NCBI GenBank assembly: GCA_948470475.1
Contig: OX419336.1
Location: forward strand, 1,647,501 to 1,711,500
Direction: 5' to 3'
Length of the DNA stretch: 64,000 nt
Source of the DNA: Galaxea fascicularis
Lineage: Eukaryota > Cnidaria > Anthozoa > Scleractinia > Euphylliidae
A model generated the notes under the pieces. It was given only the letters and a program-made list of their open reading frames with translations. It searched no databases and was not told the DNA's origin. The stretch's first letter is position 1; each line of letters begins with the position of its first letter. The translations under genes were made by a program, and so were the position numbers. Below, piece after piece: positions 51,101-63,100 of the stretch.

Positions 51101-54100
51101 TTGGCAGCTCAGTTGATAATATTATTTTTTGTTTGTTTTATACTCCATAATTCCTACCTTTCCATTGGCACGCTGCAGACATACATGGTGTCACTGCTTT
51201 CATCCAGGAGGTATCCACGACTTTTAAACGTCAAGGGGGCTGCGAAAAAAGCGGAAAAAGGAAACACCTGGAGTTAACTTTTGTGGGTTAGAGGAAATTA
51301 GGAAAATGGGATTATTTAAGGAAAAATGATCGACAGTGGACGTGGTGTGGTGAAACGCACTCTTTACTGGCCATCAAGAATGCTGTGACGTATACAATTA
51401 ATTAAATGAAGTTCTGAATAATTCCAAGTAATTTCCTGAGAACTAAGTGCTGTGTTAATGCTGTTCATTGCGACTACAAAGTGATTCTAACTTATTGCAT
51501 TTGGACAGAAAAACAAGAAACTGTAACTATTGGAATGAAAGCTACAAAGCAGTACCTTCCCACGGAAAGGTAAACTATTTGGATCTTTTGCGTCTGTGGA
51601 AGAAAATCCTTAAGCGCAGCCATTTATAGAATGAAAGCTATCGAGCCTGATAACCTCAATCTCTGGCGTTTATTATTGAGATCAGAAGAATCTGGTTTCA
51701 ACTTATGATTGCCCATTATGGTTGTGGAATCAATATATTTTTTTCCAGATTTATTAAAACTGATATTACTCATTTACCGCGTTTTGAAATTTTCCCCATT
51801 TCGAGCTTGAGAGAGAATCTGAAAGTTAAGAGGCTCGTAAAACCAAATTAAAATACCTGGAGTATAAGGCTGATTCGAACTGCATCCATAGAATTCAACT
51901 TTGAGGGCGATGCTATTTTCCCATGTTGTTGGATTGATACGAACAAACACAGCTTCAAAGGGTACAGGCAGGATGATCTGTGTCTCGTAATCACCACGAG
52001 CGTTGGCCATGAACTCCTGAAAACAAACAGGATTAGACACTGGATTAGAAAATTAGTATTTACCGAATACGAGCCCAATGAGCTTACACGTGGACAAACG
52101 TTACACAATTTTGACATCTTTTAAATCGTTCATACACAACCAATAATTGTTTACTATTTTAAACTTTCCGCTTTGTCGGAACATGCTTGCCAAACCAACC
52201 ATACAATAGCGTGGGATAATTCCAAAATTATCACCACTAACCGGCGGTACCATCAACGGCTTTGTTTGGAAGCTTGGCACATCAACTCCGCCCACGCTCC
52301 TTTAAACCGTGACGATGGCGGCCTTTTATGGCCCGCCATCCGTAAAAAAATTCCGATCTTCGTAATAGTTCCGAACTTCGCAACCATTACGAAGTTCGGA
52401 ATTGTTACTATTCCGGAACATCGGCGATGTTCCGGAATAGTCCCATTCTTCACAATAATTACCAATTTCGTCAGAATTATTACAAAGTTCGGAATACTTC
52501 GATATTTCCGAATGTTTCCGATCTTTTGCAACAAACCTTGGAAAGAAGTCGATAGGGCCTGGGAAGGAGCCATTTTGTTATTATCAAGTGAGTTTTCTTA
52601 TGCAACTTTTCTTCCATGGCGCGACTCTCTGTGGCTATTTTTTTTTCTCCAGCGCTGATTTGCTGACCGCTACTATATTTATTGTTGGCTTTAACACGTG
52701 TCGTCAAGCCAAGTTGCGACTTTTACCTCTGTGGCTACTTTTTTTCCTCCTTCGCTTCTGTTTTTTTTTTGGCACGATTTTTTTTCTCTAGCGCTAATTT
52801 GTTGACCGCTACTATATTTATTGCTGGCTTTAACACGTGTTGTTAAGTCAATTTGCGACATTTGTACCTCCGTGGCTACTTTTTTTCTCCTTTGCGCCTT
52901 TTTTTTTTTTCTGGCGCGATTTATATTTTTTTTCTATCACTCGTTTGTTGACTGCTACTATATTTATTGCTGGCTTTAACACGTGTTGTCAAGCCAATTT
53001 TAGCGCTTTTTTAAATGTTTATACAAATTAAACGAAAAGAGAAATGAGGGTGACAGTGAGGTTACCTGCTTAACGTGCACAGACTTTAACTGCTATCAAC
53101 ATTTTTAATCGTATAAATTACAAAACTGATCATCTTTCTGGGGGAGGGAGGAGAAATATTGAAAAAAAAAATTGTTTGCATGGTCACCCTGAAAAGACAA
53201 AATGGGTTGTTTGGAAACGTTAAACGGATAAAAATGATTGGTTGCGGAGACGCAAAACATTGATAAGGATTGTTTGCAGAAGACAATTTCTCATGTTTAA
53301 GGGTATGTTGAGAAAAGTAGACCCATCAAATTTAGAAATTGATGTAAGAAGATGAAGATTTTTTTAGAATAACAAGAATTTTGAGAGATAGAAATGTATT
53401 TTGTCGATATTCACTTCGTCTTTTAGCTTCTCTTAGCTGTCACGATTTGCGACTTTCTCGCTGTGAAATGTTCGTCTCCGAGCCTGCGTTCGCCCTGCAT
53501 AGCTCGGCGGTTAATTGTGTTTCTCGACTTGATCCCAGCCTCCGCTCCTCTCTCTCCTTGCACGATATTGCAAACATGGCATCAGTTAGTGGCAAAATAA
53601 TTCGAGATGTCATCAGATGGAACTCATTTGCGAGGCCTTGTCCTACTTCTTACTGTTGGGCAGTTTGGGCCGGCACATCGTCTTTGCCAACTTACGGTCT
53701 AAAACTATCACAAGACCCTCTTGACAGCAATGTGAAAGATGAGGAAGTCATTAAGGAGAGGAAGAGCAAGTTATCAAAGACTATGACTCGGATTCCTATT
53801 GATCGTTAGTTAAGATGACTTATCTGGGGATGAAGAGGCGGAGAGTGACGTATTCGGCCTTCAACCTTGGCAATGCGACATGAGCGAAGTGTATGACAAA
53901 TCAGGGCAGTGGTTAGGCCAGACTTGTAAGGAAGAATACATGTACGATATACTTCAGACCGATTAGGTGAAGTGTTTATGAACATTGCAAGCTCTTAAAA
54001 AGGGGGAGAGCACCTGGGATTCTTATGCGAGAAAGTGATTTCTAAACACATGTATAAACGTCAGCAAGACTCAAAATCATGTTAGTTAGCTGACCAAACG

Positions 54101-57100
54101 ATGTAATTTTTGCTGCTTACTAACCAAGTAGCGTTCTTTAGCTATACCCCACTGACACCCTCAGAAATGAAGTTATAGAAGGAAAGAGTAAAATATTGGC
54201 ATGCAGGTTAAAAGTTAGGACGAAGACGTTGCTCCAACATAATGTAATTAATAGTGATTAACAGGAAAGTTAGACCCCCGAAAGACAGTAGTGACCACCC
54301 CCAACCCCACCCCCCCTCCTTCGAAAAAAGTGTGACCAAGGTTCAGCCAATATACTATCTTGGTTCAATAGTACATTTTTTTCAGTCAAGTGAAAGTGAT
54401 ATACGGTAACTTAATAATTTTATTTATTTGAGCAAATATAACAGGATATTCCCATTTCAGCCTAAAAATATGCTGAGAAATATGCTGGCGGTACCGATAA
54501 CGATTGCGCCTTTGATCATTCGCTTAATTTCAACACAAAAAATCTTGCGTTTTTACCGAATTTGACTCACCAAATAGGGCACAGATAATTCTGGTCAACA
54601 GCATGGACAAAAAGTTCGATCGGATAACCAAAATCGTCAGCCATAGTGCTTGCTTTCTTGCTAGTTATGGATTTTTATTTCGAAATGTCTGCGAGTTCTC
54701 AGACGTACATGTCACAGTAAAGTATTGTGCTTGTGGCCAATGAGTCGGGCTTATCAACATTACGTCACAATTTTGACACATTCCTGTAACGACGGCGTGC
54801 AGAGGACACATTCCACGAGCGCTTGGTTGGTCGTTTTCACGTCTGAATGGGAGAAAGTTAACTGAGATTCTTAGCTTAGCACGATTTTCTTCTACCTTTG
54901 AAAGATATTGAATGGTAAGAGCGGAAAAATTGCTTATAACTTAGATCTGTATTGTTGTTATATGTTAACTCTCTGGGTATCATTCCACTTTATAGGCTTC
55001 AAACAACGGTTCTTCAGGCGCCAACGGGAATAGTCCGAATTGTAGCTCTTCGGTAAGCTCAGTTTAATATCTGATAATTAACCACGTCAGTTTCTCTGTT
55101 TCCCTTTCTGATCATGCCTGTATTACGCTGTTGCTAAATGCGGTGGCATCGTTTTAATTACGAGTCCAGTAATCAACATCGTTGCTGAAAGCAGTGATGC
55201 AACAAAATCGCGATGTTCGTTCTGGTTTCAATCTTAGTAGGTTGTTAAGCTTATTACTAGCGCTTCTTATTTATTAAACTCTTTACTTAACGAACTGGAA
55301 TAGGCATATTTATTTCGGATTTCGGATGTTTTCTAAGCATATAGGCAAGGTTATCTAGAGTTGTCTCCCAGCATACAGAATGAGAATTGTCACATATCGC
55401 ATGTTAGGCCAGGTTGGGAATTAGTGTACACCAACCCCCCTTTCCCCCAACCCCCCCCCTCCCCCTCTTCCTCCATGAAATTGGAATTCATTTGCGGGCA
55501 ATGTGCCGTTCAATCACAATTCATAATTCACCCTGGGTTTCTCATTTTATTAGTACTTCTTTAAAGGACAATCAATATATTTCTTGTTGTGTTTCCATGG
55601 AACAAAAATAACTGTCGCCTATAAAACTCCTTTTAAAGGGGGTATACAAGCAATAGACAAGCCAAATTTGAAAATCCATATTTACATGCAACAAATCAAG
55701 ACAGTTTATCCGTAACAAATCTTATGTAAATATACAGACCAGAGCTTTTGGGGCCAATTCACATTCAAATCACGAAAACAAAGATTGCTCATTTCCAGAT
55801 TGTACATTTGTACTCAGAAATAAGAAATAAGAGAAGAACAAAACAGAGAGTTTCAAGCATCCTTACTAGCAGACCAGAAGGTGATAATACAAAAATGAAT
55901 TTGTATCTTTTAAAATTTATCATATACCATATACCTAAATCAGGACATGAAAACACAAATTTAACCAGTCTCTTCTCATCATTACAGAAGTCAGAAACAA
56001 GCTCAGGACAGATGAAAAATGTATGTCAAATGCAGTGGAGAAGTTGGTTGTGGTGTTTCTCTTTTGAATTGTGGTTAACGTTTAAGGAATAGATTAACAA
56101 ATTGAGTTTGGGTAACTGAGAGAAAACAATACCATAGCTTAATTGGCCTGTCATTATATTATGCAGTGAACCTATACTGTAGTGTAGCAAAGAGAACACG
56201 TTTACAGAAAGCCATGTATGTAGACATTCATGATGTTTGAAGAAGGGATAACAGTCAATCAGTTAAACTCTTTTGCTGACATAGTGGACAAGTAAATTTC
56301 AACTGAAATTATATAACTAAATATGAAGGCTAATGGAAAGAAAAACAGTGACTAACAAAATGAGTTTGGGTAACTGTGAGAAAACAATACCATAGCTTAA
56401 ATGGCCTGTCAATAGATTATGCAATGAACTTATACTGTTTGTCATTTCAGGCCTCCAATGTGAATCCTGCCAGTGAAGAGGCAACTCTTACAGAAAGCCA
56501 TGTTTGTAGACATTAATTTTTATAATATTTGTACAAGGGATAACTGTTACGCACTCTTTTGCTGACATAGATGACAAGGTAAATTCAATTGAAAGATAAC
56601 TAAGTAGGTATGAAGGCTAAACAAAAGGAAATGAATGACTATGCCAATTTCAAATTGTTATACTGTATGAAAAATTTTGATTACTGCCTAAGTCAGTCAA
56701 TTTCGTTAGTTTTCAATCAACACATTTCTTTTCCTAAATTGTAGAGTAGTTCTGTGCTTCCAAAGATAAAATAATGATCACTGTCTGGTAGATAGACACT
56801 ATTTAGGGACCAGTACATTGAGATTATAGCTGTCTAGTGTTAATAAGACATAACAAAAGTCTCTATTCCATCGTCAAGTCAGACTTGGTAAAGTTTTTGT
56901 GAAATGACTGTTTGTTACCATAATCTAGGTGAGAGATGCTTGAAGAAAGAGAATTCTGCCAAGTGAAGGCAAGACTTTGGTTAAAGTACAGTGGGTAGAC
57001 AAAATCTACCATCGACATTTTGTCACTGGAGCATTGTATCAAGTGAGTTTTTGAGTAACTAGGATCTAACTATGATGCATATTAGCTTTTGCTTCATTTG

Positions 57101-60100
57101 TGTTATGCTGAGTAATTCTATCTACTTTGTCATTTCTTAAGGCAATCAAGGTTCAGGCTTTTGGTGCAGATCTGCTATAATGTAACTTTTGAAAATAAAA
57201 ACAGGCACCTGTCTGAAAACAGTCTGTGTAGGTCCTCTGTAAGGTGTTCTATTCAGTGAATATTGGCTATCTTTGGCTACAAGGTAAATAAACTTTATCT
57301 TTCTTTAATCAAGGAAGTCTACGATTGGCTCAGCAGCCTTGAAGAATTGCCACTGTTCTTTTCTTTGCAGCGGCCACTGACGCAAGCAGTCATTTCGCAC
57401 CATGAAACGATTGGGAACAACGAGAGACTCTTTGTGAATGAATTGGTAAAGCAATTGTCAAATTTTATTTGAGTCTCTTGTCACTGTGCCTAATGCCCGG
57501 TGCCTAACTCACAATCATAGCAAAAGTTTATCCATTTGACTAACTGATGACACCTGCACCCCTAGGGGTCATGTAGAGCGCTATAGTTTTCAGGTGTTAA
57601 AAAGTATTTAAAATACTCTTCCTAACAATTGATTTCTGCCAAAGAGGGACAATCTGAATTAAATACTTAGACAAACAGCTTTTTTCAATGGTGTGTTGCC
57701 TTATTAATGTTCATAAAATAGTTTCTTCCTGTAGACAGAAGAAGAGGCAAAAGAGACATTTAATGAAACGGTAGGTTTTGGTGATGTTCGTGTACAACAT
57801 TTGAGTTATGTGATAGCAATTAGGCTTTGAGTTTGATTCCCTTCCCACAAGTGGGCACATGTAATATACTTGTAAAGAGATAAGCTGGACTTGATCATTT
57901 GCATATTGGAGTTAGATCCCCCCCCCCCTCCCTTGGGGTGAGCTGATGTGACAAAACTGGTGGGGATACCGGTTTCAATGATGATTTTGCATATTTGGGC
58001 TAGATTCCCTTCGAATGGGATGAGCAGGTATTGTGGACTGGTGCAGAAAAACATGGACTTGGTAGTTTTCCTTCCAAGGGGTCAAAGTCCCAGGGGCAAA
58101 TGTGACAGTTGGGTGGGGCTTGAGCTTGGCTAGGCTTGGATCATTTGAGGGTACATCTAGGTTTCCTCACAAGAGGTCCAAATCCCATGGGCAAATGTGA
58201 CAGGCAGGTGGGGCTTTAGCTCGGCTGGTCTGTATGGACAGGTGGGGCTTGAGCTCGGCTAGGCTTGGATCATTTATGGGTAAATCAAGCTTTCCTCCCA
58301 AGGTGTCCAAATCCCATGGGCAAATGTGACAGGCAGGTGGGGCTTTAGCTCGGCTGGTCTGTATGGACAGGTGGGGCTTGAGCTCGGCTAGGCTTGGATC
58401 ATTTGTGGGTAGATCTAGGTTTCCTCCCAAGGGTTCCAAATCCCATGGGCAAATGTGACAGGCAGGTGGGGCTTTAGCTCGGCTGGTCTGTATGGACAGG
58501 TGGGGCTTGAGCTCGGCTAGGCTTGGATCATTTGTGGGTAGATCTAGGTTTCCTCCCAAGGGGTCCAAATCCCATGGGCAAATGTGACAGGTAGGTGGGG
58601 CTTAAGCTCGGCTGGTCTGTATGGACAGGTGGGGCTTGAGCTCGGCTAGGCTTGGATCATTTGTGGGTAGATCTAGGTTTCCTCCCAAGGGTTCCAAATC
58701 CCATGGGCAAATGTGACAGGTAGGTGGGGCTTAAGCTCGGCTGGTCTGTATGGACAGGTGGGGCTTGAGCTCGGCTAGGCTTGGATCATTTGTGGGTAGA
58801 TCTAGGTTTCCTCCCAAGGGTTCCAAATCCCATGGGCAAATGTGACGGGCAGGTGGGGCTTTAGCTCGGCTGGTCTGTATGGACAGGTGGGGCTTGAGCT
58901 CGGCTGGTCTGTATAGACAGGTGGGGCTTGAGCTCGGCTAGGCTTGGATCATTTGTGGGTAGATCTAGGTTTCCTCCCAAGGGTTCCAAATCCCATGGGC
59001 AAATGTGACGGGCAGGTGGGGCTTTAGCTCGGCTGGTCTGTATGGACAGGTGGGGCTTGAGCTCGGCTAGGCTTGAATCATTTGTGGGTAGATCTAGGTT
59101 TCCTCCCAAGGGTTCCAAATCCCATGGGCAAATGTGACGGGCAGGTGGGGCTTTAGCTCGGCTGGTCTGTATGGACAGGTGGGGCTTGAGCTCGGCTAGG
59201 CTTGAATCATTTGTGGGTAGATCTAGGTTTCCTCCCAAGGGTTCCAAATCCCATGGGCAAATGTGACGGGCAGGTGGGGCTTTAGCTCGGCTGGTCTGTA
59301 TGGACAGGTGGGGCTTGAGCTCGGCTAGGCTTGGATCATTTGTGGGTAGATCTAGGTTTCCTCCCAAGGGTTTTAAATCGCCGGGGAAATGGGATGGGAA
59401 GGTGGGGCTTAAGCTGGGCCGGTCTGTATCAGTTTTGGGTATTTTTAGGCTTCTTCCCAAGAGCTCTAAATTCCAGGGATAAATATGACTACAGGTGGGG
59501 CTTGATATCAGTTAGGCTTGGATCAAGTGTGGGTAGATCTATACCATGGTGACATAACAAAATGGCTCCTTCCCAGGCCCTATCTATCCCAAGCAGTCCA
59601 AATCCCAAGGGCAAGAGATAAACAATTACAATTTAAGTAATGATTCGCATAAGAACTATAGCGCAAACGGCAATGCACGATGGAATGCTGACTTTTTTCA
59701 TTGTTTAATCTAGCAATCTCATTGGTCAAAACTCAAAAATTTTTAAAAGTTAGGGTTAAAGGCACATTTACTAAGTATTAATTGAAGATTCAGATAACCT
59801 GTGCTGCCGTTGCACCACATCGAATTTTTAAAAGAAATTGTGTGGGGGAACTTCATCAAATCATCAAAATTAGTGGCTATTGTGTTTAGCAGTTATGATT
59901 GGTTAGACACAAAAATTTCCTAAATTTTATTTGAACCAAGTACATTTAGTCTAGTTCTACAAAGAAATTTAGGTAACAATCAAGAGTTCCAGCTTTCTTC
60001 CTAAAATCAACGATATCCTATGTGGGGAAATTGCCATTGCTGCAGAACAATAGGGTTTGCTATAGTTCTTGTGTGAATCGTTACTTAATATCAACTGTTA

Positions 60101-63100
60101 GTATTAATTTTGGATTTACTGATATGTGGTGTTTTGTTTTTGTTTCTTTGTGTTGGTGGACTGTTGTATCAATGAGCTTATTAACCATGTACCTTTGTGG
60201 ATGACAAAAGTTCTATAAATGCCGAGTCCTCTCTGTTCACTTGATTGGTGAGTTATTTTTAGTAACCAGCAATGAAACAAAATGTATTTGGATATGTCAG
60301 TCAGTGAATGAATGTCCAAAAAAATGACATTGATTTGACATAATCTTTCATTCTTATACACCAAGTTACTGCCAGTGCAGGTGATGGTGAGGGTGCTGTT
60401 GCTAAAGATACTGCTGGTGCGGATGGTGGAGCGTGTGCTGGTGCTGAAAGGGAATCCAAACCCAGGAAAAAGTGAAGAGGACAAGGCAGCAGGAAAAACT
60501 TAAGAATAAGAAAACTGCACTTTAATTGACCACGGATACACATATAATTATTGAAAGAAAATCGGGTTGCAGAAGTAAATCCCATTTCCCCCCTCCTTCC
60601 TCTCAGGGAATTAATGGTCCGTCCCTAAATTTCAGTCCATCATCGGTTTTCTTAGAGGCATTAAGTGGGGGGTGGGTGATATACGCGAAAAAAATTCGCA
60701 TTTCGCCCGCCACCAACTCTCTACCCTTGGGTCTCCGAGGATGGTCTTGAACCATAAAAACATGTAAAACGTATTGAATTATTTCCGTGTACGCCCTGAA
60801 AGAAAAAGATTTTTTTTTATTAACGTCGATAGAGGAACAAAAATTCCATTTGTTGGTAATCATAAAATATACCAGATTGTGTTTTGTGCCGGAGTGACCT
60901 TTCATTTACATTTCGTGAATGTAAACATGTAGCACGTGTTATGGCAGTGGAATTTGTATAACATTGCCAGTGTTAAGTGTCGGTATAAGTTTAAATTTGT
61001 TGTTCTACACACTTTTTTATTGTGTGGGGGTTTTACTTCGCCTCCGAGTACCTTAAGTCAGTGTAACAGGCACCTTCATCGTTTCTCTTCCCCACTTGCA
61101 CACGTGAACCCAAATCCCTCCCTTTTCCTCCCCTTCTAGCGCCTGTCACACGGACAAAGTATATTATCTAATTCTTCGTAAATGTTAATGTAATTTTTAA
61201 TCTTCAACAGTGAATGTTTTAGCTTGGGGGCTTAATAAAAATGCCGCTTGGCCTTTGATATTGTTATGTTGTAAGGGAGTGTGTTACTTAGAAAGGAGTG
61301 AAACTTTGTTTGAAGAAAATAAAACGTAAACAAGGTATGTCTATCATACAAAAGTAAATGGAGTGCTATTGATATGACAATTTTTCGCAGTGTAACACAA
61401 AATAGCAGATTCTATGGATTACATCTATTTCAATAGACCGTTTACCCCGCCAGCAGATTCTCCCCTTTGCCTTTTCAGAACGGCGAAAGACCGCTGTAAT
61501 AGAGGGAAAGTGTAATTAAGAGAGGTTCGGAGCATCTTTTCTTTCGTGGTTGTCGGAGGTTTTTATTGTGCTGCCATTGCTCTCATGCAACGCCGCCAGA
61601 AAAGTGTTACAAAAACAAATGCGACAGTAAAAAAATTGCAGCAAATTGTATGTCTTTGTCACGCCTCTTGGCCTGCTTTTGCTGATACACAAAGTAAAAC
61701 TATGATTTTATCTCTTCGTCCTCTACCTCTGAGCATAAAATGCCAAATTTGACATCGACAAGCTATGTTATGGCGTCTTGCACGTAATTGTGCGTGCCAC
61801 TGGCAACAATAGCTTAATAAGCATTTCTTTTTTTTTTTCACTGATTTAGTAGCGAGGTACCTTGCATGGGACCACAGATCACGTTTGCACCTTACCTTTA
61901 AGTTTTTTTCCCCGGACCCGTACTAACTATTTATTTAGATAGACTTCGACCCATAACGTTGAAAAAAAAAAAAACGAAACAAATTTCTTTGAATCAATTA
62001 TACTTTGGGAAATGAAGACTGATTTTGATTTATTATCTGTTACTTCCATGAAACTTTCTGAGGATATCTATTGCTGTTTTGGCCTATTTTAGACGTCAAG
62101 AGTGTGTGCCTCTCGTACAAATCTCACTTGATGATACCATGGTGACATGACAAAATGGCTTCTTCCCAGGCCCTATCGACTTCTTTCCAAGGTTTGTTGC
62201 AACAGGATCGGAAACATTCGGAAACATCGAAGTATTCCGAACTTTGTAATAATTCTGACGAAATTGGTAATTATTGTGAAGAATGGGACTATTCCGGATT
62301 ATAGTAACAATGCCGAACTTCGTAATGGTTGCGAAGTTCGGAACTATTATGAAGATCGGAATTTTTTTACGGATGGCGGGCCATAGCCTTTTACCTGACA
62401 CCTATTTACACCTCATCAAAACAAAAGGTCGTTCATTAGTAAGCGTATAAAAGGCTCCTTTTTGCAACACTAGATCACCCCTGATGAAGACACTAGACAG
62501 GAGTGTCGAAACGTTGGGTCGTGAATTGTAACTTTTTAAGTTACATTCATCAAACTTCAAACCAGAGTAGCATCAAACCATGTCTATTTTAAACTTATTT
62601 TTACTCATAATCACCGTAACATAACCATGTTTTAGCAGTAGACAAGAGTATGGACATTGCCACCTTTTGGCTGCGCGCACCGAACTTAAATTATGGAAAA
62701 CAATTCCAGCTTTAAGATTGTTTTTTCGCCAATCCTCAGCAATATGTGCAACATCGTTTTATCTTAAAGTGCCCATAACCCCAAATATTTTTTTCGCTAA
62801 AATGGATCTTTGCACCCGTTCGAAACGCATTGCGGCATTTTTTTCCTATTTACACCAAATCTCGACTTTTTATAGGCTGTGAAACTGAACATCATTTGTT
62901 TCACGACCGAGCAGTCAGCAGGGGGTCGTCGTCTATTACTGATTTGACGTCACAAACTGATTTGCATTGCATTAAGTCTTTGTAAACATGCATGCAAAGT
63001 AGATTTTGACGTCAAATCAGGAATAGACCCACTCCCCTTCTGACTCGGTTCTGAAACAAACGATGCTTGGTTTTCGTAAGTTTTGAAGCTTATAAAAAGG

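Noticed and set aside
52173..52658. 161-codon plus-strand frame and overlapping minus-strand frames
   Set aside because: They lie across the dispersed repeat; equivalent sequence at 62133-62390 is not open in the same way and no protein family is recognised.
58167..59460. Two long repetitive minus-strand frames (133 and 199 codons)
   Set aside because: They are created by a 129-bp minisatellite whose unit is a multiple of three; no start context, splice sites or family resemblance.
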